Positions 21,985 through 31,510 of a stretch of DNA of 64,000 nucleotides are shown one piece after another. The DNA lies in assembly GCA_946902875.1 (NCBI GenBank), contig OX336348.1, positions 16,517,741 to 16,581,740 on the forward strand. Reading direction: 5' to 3'. Each line of letters opens with the position of its first letter. Position 1 is the stretch's first letter. The notes under the pieces are model-generated. The model did no database searches. It worked only from the letters and a program-made list of their open reading frames with translations, and was not told where the DNA came from. The position numbers and the translations under genes are program-made. Source of the DNA: Nematopogon swammerdamellus (Eukaryota; Arthropoda; Insecta; Lepidoptera; Adelidae).

Positions 21985-22393
21985 TGTGAAATATTTTAAT
22001 ATGGAACATCAATGGAGTATTGGTTTGGAGGGCGCCGCCGGACTATAATGTCCGCCTGCGAGCCAACGCAGAGTTTCCTTTATTTTCATAGATAGGACGA
22101 GACAAGACAACGTGATAGCAGGTTGTAGCTTTCCTGGATCTGTAAGACTGCTGAAGCGGGCGGATCGAAGAAGTCGGGTCGTTACATTGAAATCCATAAG
22201 AGATAGTTCAGTGAACTGAAGCACTGACTGAGCTTCCGATGAATTTATCACACGGCGTGGGATGCGTAATACGTATAAATTACCAAGCCCACAAGTGCCA
22301 CCATACATTAATGCTTCTACATTAATGAACATTTAACCATAAAAACCCATTTAACCGCTTCTACATTAATGAACATTTAACCCTAAAAAAAAA
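21985..22393. other. Non-coding segment
   Basis: A 107-codon minus-strand frame (22009-22332) covers most of it but shows no family resemblance, and the tail contains an internal repeat of TTCTACATTAATGAACATTT (22310-22380). I do not call it a gene. Confidence 0.35.
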
Positions 22394-22411
22394 TTGGTAA
22401 AAAAACTTTTA

Positions 22412-23285
22412 AGTTTCAAAACCTTTACCATAAATAAAATAAACTAAAAAGTAAGAAACAAGATATTTGGGAGCCATGGCAGTGCTTCCTTCGGACGTTG
22501 CTATCATCGTTTTATTGGGTAAGAGCAGTCTTTTGATTTTCCTGTTTATTTAGTTTTATTGAAGTCTTCTGGCAGTTTCACATTAATAACGTTATAATTA
22601 AATTGAAATGCCGTAGTCGTGCGTTGTCGGCTATAAAAAAAATTATGCTTGATTGACGGCATCTCGTTGTTAATTTTGTGATCATGCTGAGGAAGGGGAA
22701 GAGAGGGAGCGAGGGAGTGAGGGAGTGATGGAGGGGAAGAGGGAATGAGGGAGGGAGGTAAAGATAATATTTTGCCTCGACTCATACAACAGCAATCGGC
22801 CACAATAATATAATCCTATAACCTTTCATTTATTCATTAGAGTTACTCAGTAGTAGTAGGTAAATAACACATAATTCTGTGAAAATTTCAACTGTCGACC
22901 TATTACGGTTCCAAAGATACAGCAGTAGGACAGACAGACGGACGGACAGACAGACAGACGGCGTAGGCTTAAATATAATATTAAATATAATCCGTACGGG
23001 ATACGGAAACCTAAAGAAAAGTATTTTCGTATATTTAAAGTTAAGTAGATAATTTTTTTTATATAGCTGACAACGCACGACTACGGCATTTCAATTTAAT
23101 TATAACGTTATTAATGTGAAACTGCCAGAAGACTTCAATAAAACTAAATAAACAGGAAAATCAAAAGACTGCTCTTACCCAATAAGACGATGATAGCAAC
23201 GTCCGAAGGAAGCACTGCCATGGCTCCCAAATATCTTGTTTCTTACTTTTTAGTTTATTTTATTTATGGTAAAGGTTTTGAAACT
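22412..23285. mobile_element. Foldback element with ~225-bp inverted arms
   Basis: Left arm 22412-22640 (starts AGTTTCAAAACCTTTACC) is the reverse complement of right arm 23057-23285 (ends GGTAAAGGTTTTGAAACT). The centre (22800-23050) contains the CAGACAGACGG cluster. A half copy is at 1-510. Within the left half a purine-rich run with GAGGGAGCGAGGGAGTGAGG (22690-22760) is present that the right half lacks. No protein is encoded. Confidence 0.9.
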
Positions 23286-23297
23286 TTTTTTAGTTTT

Positions 23298-23467
23298 TAA
23301 ACGGTTTTTTATATTTTTTTAGCTTGACTCCGTATATTTGTTTGTTTGTTTGTGTCTATCTTTGTTTCAAATCTTGCGACAACTTTTTCAACTACTTCTA
23401 CTGCACCGATTTTTATGAAACTTTGCACACACATTGAGTTCTCGTGACAATACAATATTATGATAAT
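23298..23467 (+). mobile_element. 5' region of Helentron-like element II
   Basis: Starts AAACGGTTTTTTATATT, then AGCTTGACTCCGTATATTTG, a (TTTG)n run, and TTTATGAAACTTTGCACACA. It is the reverse complement of 15246-15382 plus 20000-20030. It passes into the 130-bp array without a break. Confidence 0.75.
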
Positions 23468-24930
23468 TTCAACTTGGTAACGAGGGTCTGATGATGGAGT
23501 CAGGAGGTGGACAGTGAAACTCTTCAACCGTTACTAGTAACCCCCTCGAGTTTGAGCTCATTTGGTTGGTTTGGACGAGTGTCCCATAGTTCTACCAATA
23601 CACTTGGTGACGAGGGTCTGATGATGGAGTCAGGAGGTGTACAGTGGAACTCTTCAACTGTTACTAGTAGCCCCCTCGAGTTTGGGATCATTTGCTTGGT
23701 TTGGACGAGTGTCACATACTTCTACCAATATACTTGGTGACGAGGGTCTGATGATGGAGTCAGGAGGTGTAAAGTGGAACTCTTCAACCGTTACTAGTAA
23801 CCCCCTCGAGTTTGGGCTCAATGGTTCGTTTAGACAAGTGTCCTATACTTCTACCAATACACTTGGTGACGAGGGTCTGATGATGGAGTCAGGAGGTGGA
23901 CAGTGGAACTCTTCAACCGTTACTAGTAACCCCCTCGAGTTTGGGCTCATTTGGTTAGTTTGGACGAGTGTACCATACTTCTACCAATACATTTAGTGAC
24001 GAGGGTCTGATGATGGAGTCAGGAGGTATACAGTGGAACTCTTAAACCGTTTACTAGTAACCCCCTCGAGTTTAGGCTCATATGGTTGGTCTGGACGAGT
24101 GTACCATATTTCTACCAATACACTTGGTGACGAGGGTCTGATGATGGAGTCAGGAGGTGTACAGTGGAACTCTTCAACCGTTAATAGTAACCCCCTCGAG
24201 TTTGGGCTCATTTGGTTGGTTTGGACGAGTGTCCCATACTTCTACCAATACACTTGGTGACGAGGGTCTGATGATGGAGTCAGGAGGTGTACAGTGGAAC
24301 TCTTCAACCGTTACTATTAACCCCCTCGAGTTTGATCTCATATGGTTGGTTTGGACGAGTGTCCCATACTTCTAGCAATACACTTGGTGACGAGGGTCTG
24401 ATGATGGAGTCAGGAGGTGTACAGTGGAACTCTTGAACCGTTACTAGTAACCCCCTCGAATTTGGGCTCATTTGGTTGGTTTGGACGAGTGTCCCATACT
24501 TCTACCAATACACTTGGTGACGAGGGTCTGATGATCGAGTCAGGAGGTGTACAGTGGAACTCTTCCTTCAACCGTTATAGTAACCCCCTCGAGTTTGGGC
24601 TCATTTGGTCTGTTTGGACGAGTGTTCCATACTTCTACCAATACACTTGGTGACGAGGGTCTGATGATGGAGTCAGGAGGTGTACAGTGGAACTCTTCAA
24701 CCGTTACTAGTAACCCCCTCGAGTTTGGGCTCATTTGGTTGGTTTGAATGAGTGTCCCATACTTTTACCAATACACTTGGTGACGAGGGTCTGATGATGG
24801 AATCAGGAGGTGTACAGTGGAACTCTTCAACCGTTACTAGTAACCCCCTCGAGTTTGGGCTTATTTGGTTGGTTTGGACGAGTGTCCCATACTTCTACCA
24901 ATACACTTGGTGACGAGGGTCTGATGATGG
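23468..24930 (+). repeat. 130-bp minisatellite array II, left part
   Basis: About 11 units, in the opposite orientation to array I (plus strand carries CGAGGGTCTGATGATGGAGT and CTAGTAACCCCCTCGAGTTT). Frames of 65-120 codons through it are artefacts. It ends abruptly at GATGATGG where the LTR of the gypsy-like element begins. Confidence 0.95.
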
Positions 24931-25241
24931 TGTAAGTGTTGGAGTGATATAAGTAATATATGTCCGTGTCCACTTAACTTGAGTCTCGGCGTGTGGGAGC
25001 TAAAGTAAACGCAACAGTTTAGGTTAATACTTTATATTGCCCACAAGCACAACGTAAGCGCGAGCCGGATGCTCAGGCGCAGTGCACGTATACACGTTAA
25101 GTTGCTTAGCCGAAGACTGAGGAGCTGGGGCGACGTGGTGGTACTAGTAGGGCACGTAAGTCCGCGGGCGCGTGGGGGAAAGTGCCCCACCTTGCTGCAC
25201 TGTCATGAAATGTGTAATGTGCCCAATGAGTCACCGCCACA
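24931..25241 (-). repeat. LTR (3' LTR of the minus-strand element)
   Basis: Begins TGTAAGTGTTGGAGTG and ends AGTCACCGCCACA on the plus strand. Matches 28645-28955 over its full 311 bp. The short frame inside it (25069 onward) is present in both LTRs and is not a gene. Confidence 0.95.
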
Positions 25242-26276
25242 TCACTCCATCCCCAAAAAAAACTTAAAGAAAAACTATACAATTTCCTTCAAAAAAATTT
25301 CAATTACAATTAAGTGTTTTACTGTACTAAATATGTACTATGGTCAAGTCGATATTAAAAATCGAACACACTGTACTGTGGTTTACTGTGACGTTTATCG
25401 ATATGCGCGCGCGAAACGCTTGCTGAGTCAGATTTCGTCGTAACGAGTGCATAGCTCGCCTGCAGCTATGTACCTATTCGCTTATGCATTTAATGACAAA
25501 TTGCACAGAATGTTTACAATTATTTTTACATACGTCGGTAACCTACTAATTTAATTTTCTTAACAGTGTTACTTAGTATACAATTTCTTTGCGTGTCAGT
25601 CGGCCAATTCCGAGGTGACCTATATTTCACTTTTGCTGACCAGGTGCGAAATATTTCGAACAATATCGAGAATTGTTTTTGCATGCATTGATAACTTACT
25701 AAACTACGAGTACATTTATTTAACCGGGTCACAGAGTATGCACTTTTTTGTATGTTTCTCGGCCAAAGCTGAGGTGACCTACAAATTTTTGCACATCATC
25801 TCGAGGATGTCGTTTTGCATACGTTAATACCCTACTGAAATACATTATTCTTTGACGGGGCCACCGAGTATACACTTTTTGGTATGTCACTTGGTCAACG
25901 TTATGTGGCCTGCCTCTCGCCCTATTTCTTATAAGATAAATACAAGATACATTTCAGAATTTATCGTTACAATTATTACATTAATCTCATATGTGTTTCG
26001 TTTTTGTACAAAATACAGCACTGCCTTTCCTAAATCAGGACAGAATATTAAGCCTGATCGTCTTGAGAGTTAAGTAAAAATGTTTAGCAAAGTATATTTT
26101 ACAAGTTGCCTTAACTACCTATGTTTACATTTTAAATTTACACATTTACAATACAGCTAATATTAACATTAAAATTGTACCAACGCTTGTTAAAATTACT
26201 CTGCATAATATCAGGTTCCGATACTCCTTATTTGAAATTTCTTATCAGTAGAAGTAAATACATTAATTTAAAAAAG
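25242..26276 (-). other. 3' region of the deleted gypsy-like element
   Basis: About 1 kb between integrase and LTR with no credible frame. It holds three degenerate repeats of 130-150 bp, recognisable by AGTATACAATTTCTTTGCGTG near 25576, AGTATGCACTTTTTTGTATG near 25735 and AGTATACACTTTTTGGTATG near 25867, each followed by a GAGGTGACCTA- or ATGTGGCCT-like phrase. It may be an eroded third gene or a structural 3' region. Confidence 0.5.
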
Positions 26277-27476
26277 TTAACAGAATCGGACCGGTGCTTT
26301 AATGACTCGGCCGCTGCGAGTGCTTATCGGAACTGATCTAGTAATGTCATCAGCTGCGGCGTCGGTGTCGATTACACCGTGCGCCGGAACTGGCGGGGAA
26401 TGCGCTTGCTGCGCAGTGCGAATCACGCCAGCCTGTCGCTGTGTGGCGTCTTGTGCACCCTTATTGTTTAGTATGAAAGCTGGTTTGAGTCGATCGATAC
26501 TGACCGCTTTCTCTCCTTGGGGTAACTCAACAATAAAATACTTCTCGCATCGCTTTATGACCTTGAATGGACCCGCGTACGGAGGGATCAACGGTTTCGT
26601 TACATGGTCGTTTCTTACGAAGACATGTGCAGTCTTATTTAGGTCCGCATGTATGAAAGTGGAGTTTTGTCGTGTTTCTCGAGCTGGCACCGGTGCTATA
26701 CCTTCGATATGCATACGGAGCCTATCAACGAAGCTTTCACCTACCTCATCTGTTAGATTTGAGTGTTTAAAGAAGTCTCCTGGGAGTCGCAACTGCGTGC
26801 CGTATACCAACTGTGCGGCGCTTACGTCCGCATTTTCACGCAATGCGGCTCGTAAGCCCATCAGTACTGTGGGCAATTCTTCAGCCCAATTTTCGGTGTT
26901 GCAGCGGGCCATCAGTGAGGCTTTTAGTCCCCTATGGAATCGCTCAACTTTGCCATTGGCTTTTGGATTATACGCCGTCGTGCGTATCTTCTTCATCCCC
27001 ATTATTTTACTAAGTGAAAAGAAAAGATCTGATTCGAAATTACGACCTTGGTCAGTCGTGATACGGATTGGACAACCAAAACGCGTGATCCAATTCTCAT
27101 ATACGACTCTCGCTGATGTTTCGGCGGACTGGTCCGAAACTGGTACTGCTTCTGGCCATGACGTACCCCTATCTATGATCGTGACTATATATCTGCATCC
27201 GTTTGATATGGGTAGTGGTCCGACTAAATCTACATGTATATGCTCGAAGCGCCCAGACTCCTCAAATGTCCCTAAAGGTGAATGAGTGTGTCTGGTCACT
27301 TTAGACTTCTGACATTGTATGCACGATTTTGTCCACTTACCAACGTCGCTATTCATGCTGGGCCAATAATACCGTTGTGCTACCAGACGTCGCGTACCGC
27401 GAGTCCCTGGGTGAGAGATTCCGTGCACAATATTAAATACTTGCATACGAAATTGCTCAGGTATGTACGGTCTCAC
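26277..27476 (-). pseudogene. Ty3/gypsy integrase (orphaned from its pol)
   Basis: 399 codons, open. The zinc-binding H2C2 domain has H18, H22, C52 and C55. The catalytic core has D83 (HVDLVGPLP), D142 (TTDQGRNF) and E178 (NPKANGKVERFH), a DD35E triad with all residues present. The C-terminal region (about 260-345) has the small beta domain with YAGPFKVIKR. The protein would normally be cut from a Gag-Pol precursor and insert element cDNA into the host genome. Here the protease, RT and RNase H that should precede it are deleted, and its first Met is simply the first in the frame. The frame continues upstream only briefly before stops. Confidence 0.9.
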
Positions 27477-27578
27477 ATTACCATCTTGGATGTTACAGTA
27501 CGCAGTCTCGCACCTTGAGTCGGCTGTTGGGGCAGTGCAGAGAGCAGAGGTCTGCCGACGTGGGCCGCTGCTCGTTGT

Positions 27579-28517
27579 TTAGTTTCCCGACAGCTTCGTC
27601 CACGCGCACGGTTGCTTGCATGACCGCGCCTTCTCCCTGTACTTGAAGTGAGCCGTGCACAGCCAGTTGGGGTCAGCTGCTGCGCGCTTCTCTTGCCAGC
27701 GTGATCGGCTGGCGCTTCGTGATGTCCTCGGGCCCGTCTGCGATCTCGAACGCTCGCGTGCTACGTGGCTTCGGTCGGCCTTTATCTCGCAGATGTCGGT
27801 TGTCAGCTGCGCGAGTTGTCTGGACATTTCTGCTATGGTGTCCTCCAGTTTTGACGACGCTGATGAAGCTGCTGGGCGTCTGTCGATCGCCGCGATGTCC
27901 GTCTTGGTGGCATTCTCCATAATCTTGTCGGCCAGGTTTGCCAACTGTTCAAGTTCCGTCTCGTCGCTTACCGCGAGCACGGTCCGCACGGTGGCGGGCA
28001 AGTGGCCCGCCCACAGGAATTTAAGCGCTTCCGCGCTCAGCTTATTCCCTGCTAATCCCCTCATTTTTCTCAGGAGTTGGGACGGCTTCTGATCCCCCAA
28101 CTCGACCTCACTGAGCAAGCGCTGGAATCTCCGTAGCTCTGTGTCAGCGTTTGTCGATATCAGTCGGGCTTTCAACGTGTCGTATTTCTTCGTCTCTGGT
28201 GGGTTCGTGAGGAGGTCGCTCACCTGTTGAAGGTCCTTTAGTTGAAGCTTGGCGATTACCGTTTGCCATTTTTGTTCATCCGAAAGTTTCATTGCGGCTG
28301 TTGCCGCCTCCAGTTGTACAAACCATAATTTTGGCTCTTGGTGCCAAAATTCTGGTATCCGGTTTGATACTGAGATTGCTGCCAGCTCGCCCATGTCGAC
28401 GTGAGCCATTGGCTGGGCGGGAGACGCGGGCACCCCCACGGGCACTGTAGGTTGCGATATGGGGTTCGCCGCCGCCGGTCGCGACTGCAGAGGCAGTGGG
28501 CGTCCATACTCGTCCAT
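27579..28517 (-). CDS. Gag capsid-type protein of the deleted gypsy-like element
   Basis: 312 codons, open. Residues about 45-110 contain RIPEFWHQEPKLWFVQLEA, then TVIAKLQLKDLQQVSDLLTN, followed by YDTLKARLI, RRFQRLLSEVELGDQKPSQL and LADKIMEN. This is the capsid-like domain (annotated as DUF7041, as I recall) common in insect and spider gypsy-type gag proteins. The C-terminal tail has LCTAHFKYREKARSCKQPCAW, the single Cys/His motif expected after this domain. The role is assembly of element RNA into particles. The start is the first Met, shortly after the candidate primer-binding region. It looks intact and could still act in particles with proteins from a complete relative. Confidence 0.85.
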   Translation of the reverse strand: MDEYGRPLPLQSRPAAANPISQPTVPVGVPASPAQPMAHVDMGELAAISVSNRIPEFWHQEPKLWFVQLEAATAAMKLSDEQKWQTVIAKLQLKDLQQVSDLLTNPPETKKYDTLKARLISTNADTELRRFQRLLSEVELGDQKPSQLLRKMRGLAGNKLSAEALKFLWAGHLPATVRTVLAVSDETELEQLANLADKIMENATKTDIAAIDRRPAASSASSKLEDTIAEMSRQLAQLTTDICEIKADRSHVARERSRSQTGPRTSRSASRSRWQEKRAAADPNWLCTAHFKYREKARSCKQPCAWTKLSGN

Positions 28518-28560
28518 AGTTCACTTTATGATTTTAACTGTCCGAGTGTTCAAAATTATC

Positions 28561-28649
28561 CGCCCGCCCTAGGTGTTCACTGTTTTTCGGGGTCACCAAT
28601 GTAACCGCCCGCCTTAGGTATTCACTGTTTTTCGGGGTCACCAATGTAA
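28561..28649 (-). repeat. Tandem duplication over the primer-binding region
   Basis: A segment of about 45 bp ending TTTTTCGGGGTCACCAATGTAA occurs twice in tandem (28561-28604 and 28606-28649). The copy includes the outer 5 bp of the LTR. On the minus strand it doubles the candidate primer-binding site next to the LTR. Confidence 0.8.
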
Positions 28650-28955
28650 GTGTTGGAGTGATATAAGTAATATATGTCCGTGTCCACTTAACTTGAGTCT
28701 CGGCGTGTGGGAGCTAAAGTAAACGCAACAGTTTAGGTTAATACTTTATATTGCCCACAAGCACAACGTAAGCGCGAGCCGGATGCTCAGGCGCAGTGCA
28801 CGTATACACGTTAAGTTGCTTAGCCGAAGACTGAGGAGCTGGGGCGACGTGGTGGTACTAGTAGGGCACGTAAGTCCGCGGGCGCGTGGGGGAAAGTGCC
28901 CCACCTTGCTGCACTGTCATGAAATGTGTAATGTGCCCAATGAGTCACCGCCACA
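28645..28955 (-). repeat. LTR (5' LTR of the minus-strand element)
   Basis: Same 311 bp as 24931-25241, with no difference seen by eye. Adjacent on its inner side is the duplicated primer-binding region. Confidence 0.95.
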
Positions 28956-29575
28956 TCGGAGTCAGGAGGTGTAAAGTGGAACTCTTCAACCGTTACTAGT
29001 AACCCCCTCGAGTTTGGGCTCAATGGTTTTTTTGGACAAGTGTCCTATACTTCTACCAATACACTTGGTGACGAGGGTCTGATGATGGAGTCAGGAGGTG
29101 GACAGTGGAACTCTTCAACCGTTACTAGTAACCCCCTCGAGTTTGGGCTCATTTGGTTAGTTTGGACGAGTGTACCATACTTCTACCAATACATTTAGTG
29201 ACGAGGGTGTGATGATGGAGTCAGGAGGTGTACAGTGGAACTCTTCAACCGTTTACTAGTAACCCCCTCGAGTTTAGGCTCATATGGTTGGTCTGGACGA
29301 GTGTACCATATTTCTACCAATACACTTGGTGACGAGGGTCTGATGATGGAGTCAGGAGGTGTACAGTGGAACTCTTCAACCGTTAATAGTAACCCCCTCG
29401 AGTTTGGGCTCATATGGTTGGCTTGGACGAGTGTCGCATACTTCTACCAACACACTTGGTGACGAGGGTCTGATGATGGAGTCAGGAGGTGTACAGTGGA
29501 ACTCTTCAACCGTTAGTAGTAACCCCCTCGAGTTTGGGCTCATTTGGTTTGTTTGGACGAGCGTCCCATACTTGT
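28956..29575 (+). repeat. 130-bp minisatellite array II, right part
   Basis: Nearly five units. The first carries the diagnostic variant GGTGTAAAGTGGAACTC, also found at 23766 in the left part. The following units repeat the variants of 23880-24350 in the same order. The last unit joins helicase coding sequence at about 29576. Confidence 0.95.
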
Positions 29576-29959
29576 CGAACGCAAATGTGTGAAACAGACA
29601 TACCATCTGTTCAAATTGATTTTGAAAGGCACGGCGGACACCTTATCCATCCTAAAGCCATACAGTTTCCAGCAAAGTTTAATTATGGAACAGCTGAGAG
29701 ACGGATGTTGCCGATAATTTTGTCATGGGCCTCCACTGTCCATAAAATGGGCAGTACTGTTGACCATGCTGTCGTGTATTTGGGCTCCAGACTATTTGAG
29801 GAGGGTCAAGCGTATGTTGCATTGAGTCGCGTAAAGTCTTTAGAAGGGTTATGTATTGAGGAGCTTGATTGTGAGAAATTGCGAGGTAAGAAACCGAGTA
29901 ACAAAGATGCAATGAGAGAGTTGGAAAGGATGACGTGCTTGCGTAATGATAATGAATGA
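29576..29959 (+). pseudogene. Helitron helicase C-terminus (pseudogene)
   Basis: Encodes [79 protein letters not shown] and [20 protein letters not shown], ending with a natural-looking stop. This matches the C-terminal Pif1-family helicase region of Helitron/Helentron proteins, including motif VI. The conserved Gln between KM and GST is deleted (one codon, near 29747). Everything N-terminal (replication-initiator domain and helicase motifs I-IV) is missing, replaced by the satellite. In its intact form the protein nicks and unwinds DNA for rolling-circle transposition. Confidence 0.9.
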
Positions 29960-30002
29960 TACGAGCCAAAACTCAAACTAAAAACGAGTAAATAAAAAAA
30001 TT

Positions 30003-30528
30003 GGTAAAAAAACTTTTAAGTTAAACGGTTTTATTTAAAAAAAACTAGAAAAAAAACAGCTGTAAAAAAACTAGAAAATAATAAGGACACAAGCCTGGGC
30101 CTTCTTAAGATTTTACGTCTGGGTAAGAAATCGTGCAATACTAGCGTGCTGTCTTCTCATGTCGGATGCCAAAGGGCACATTGTGTCGCTGCGCCAGCGG
30201 GTTAAGTAATAAATTGAGACTTTTAACAGACTAATATAAAAACGTGGGGCGCGTGTTATTTATTACGCATATTATACGCCCTACGTTTTTATATTAGTCT
30301 GTTAAAAGTCTCAATTTATTACTTAATCCGCTGACGCAGCGACACAATGTGCCCTTTGGCATCCGACATGAGAAGACAGCACGCTAGTATTGCACGATTT
30401 CTTACCCAGACGTAAAATCTTAAGAAGGCCCAGGCTTGTGTCCTTATTATTTTCTAGTTTTTTGTACAGCTGTTTTTTTCTAGTTTTTTATTTTTAATAA
30501 AACCGTTTAACTTAAAAGTTTTTTTACC
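30003..30528. mobile_element. Palindromic foldback element, copy 2
   Basis: A 526-bp palindrome with both termini complete: GGTAAAAAAACTTTTAAGTT on the left and its reverse complement ending TTTTTTTACC on the right. Arms of about 240 bp match copy 1 (4437-4930). It is joined directly to the 3' end of element II, whose terminal block it shares. Confidence 0.9.
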
Positions 30529-30780
30529 TATTTTTTTTATAACTTGAACACAATAGTCAATACATATCTATTCTTTCTATACATATAATAAAATCGTAAA
30601 TGCAAAAATGTCTATTTGTACGCGCATCTCGCAAAAACCACTAAACGGAATTTGACGAAACTTTTTATAGTGACTTTGTATATCCCGAATTAACATAATA
30701 ATAAAAAAAAAGAAGAAGTTGTGAAAGTGACAAGTCGCTAAATTTTTTTCTCCAATTGAAAAAAAAATTAAAACCGAGTT
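30529..30780 (+). mobile_element. Helitron-like 5' end (interrupted copy)
   Basis: TATAACTTGAACACAATAGT, then TCTATACATATAATAAAATC at 30573, then CGCATCTCGCAAAAACCACT and GAATTTGACGAAAC. The same run starts at 35908 and 35944. Its continuation (ATAATAAAAATAACG then CCAAAGTAAAGG) is found at 34250, so about 3.5 kb of LINE and GC-rich DNA has been inserted inside it. Confidence 0.65.
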
Positions 30781-31510
30781 CTGAGGACAAAGAAGCCGAG
30801 TTCGCGTGTATGCGCGGCCCCACCACCACCGGCGCAGCACCTCGCATGGTGTGCAACACCATGCGACCACCATCAGCGCCGCCGCTCGGCACTCCCGGAA
30901 TATGGTGACGACTTGTCAAAGACAGCACGGCAGAAGACAGGGACACGACCGGCGTCCCCGCCCCGGGCCAGAGGAGGGCGCGGTGAGGGCGCACCGCAAC
31001 TTGCGTGGAGTCTGCCGCGCCAGCAGCGCGCCGCCGCCCCGCACGATTACGCCGCCATCCTCGCTTACACCGACGACGACGTTGACGTGTCCCTGTGTCT
31101 CGCTCACCTGCCACTTCTTACACGACAACGCACACCCACTACCAAGGTTCGCCGAACAACATCGCGCTCCCGCCACAAGACCTACGACGGGACGACGATG
31201 TCCGCCACATCAACCGGCCTGCTTGGGGCTATCGGGGCTCCGTGCTCTGACTACAGCCCCCGCTACCGGCGTGGCGGTACGGTGCGCAACGGCGGCGCAC
31301 GCACGAGGATCAAGATCCATGAAAGGACTGCGTGTCGTCGCCCCGCAGCCGGTGGATACGGAGCTCTCCGAAATGGGGGTGGTGGTGGCCTACGTGTCTA
31401 GTACCACCACCTATCGCTCGTAGCTTGCCTCGCGTCGTCTCGGAGAGCTCCGTAGCCACGGCCTGCACCCGCCGGCGTGCTTGGAGGTCCGCCTCCCGCC
31501 GCCGGCGAGA
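30781..31510. other. GC-rich island with hairpins, no recognised gene
   Basis: GC content is far above the surroundings. Overlapping frames of 86-205 codons occur on both strands and show only composition-driven Arg/Ala/Pro-rich sequence, so I call none. Perfect dyads: CGCATGGTGT-GCA-ACACCATGCG at 30843-30865, and ACGGAGCTCTCCGA at about 31358 pairing with TCGGAGAGCTCCGT near 31438. It may be a LINE 5' region inserted with the neighbouring LINE, or a separate insertion. Sequence 31511-31990 is AT-rich and non-coding, presumably the 3' untranslated end of that LINE. Confidence 0.4.

Larger units (their letters stand above)
24931..28955 (-). mobile_element. Deleted Ty3/gypsy-like LTR element (311-bp LTRs)
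   Basis: A 4.0-kb element on the minus strand with TG...CA LTRs of 311 bp that look identical by eye. It keeps gag (27579-28517) and integrase (26277-27476), but protease, RT and RNase H are absent: gag's zinc-binding tail is followed within about 100 bp by the integrase. A candidate primer site (TGGTGACCCCGAAAAAC on the minus strand) adjoins the right LTR, and a purine-rich GGGGATGGAGTGA adjoins the left LTR. Flanking 4-mers differ (ATGG against TCGG), so no target duplication is visible. It could move only if another copy supplies RT. Confidence 0.9.
22394..30036 (+). mobile_element. Helentron-like element II with central satellite
   Basis: Mirror counterpart of element I. From left: terminal block GGTAAAAAAACTTTTAAGT (22396), interrupted by a foldback element; 5' region (23298-23467); 130-bp array (23468-24930 and 28956-29575, split by an LTR element); helicase C-terminus (29576-29959); and the terminal block again at 30003-30036. 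The shared block at both ends and the AT-rich 3' tail after the helicase stop are visible. Autonomous function is lost. Confidence 0.6.

Noticed and set aside
25069..25443. 124-codon frame starting in the left LTR of the deleted gypsy-like element
   Set aside because: Its first 50 codons are simply LTR sequence, also present in the other LTR, and the rest is non-coding 3' region.
26302..27285. 327-codon plus-strand frame
   Set aside because: It lies opposite the integrase frame, whose domains and catalytic residues are clear; this is its shadow.
30806..31423. 205-codon and 162-codon frames in the GC-rich island
   Set aside because: Overlapping frames on both strands with Arg/Pro/Ala bias and no motif; expected in GC-rich DNA lacking stops.
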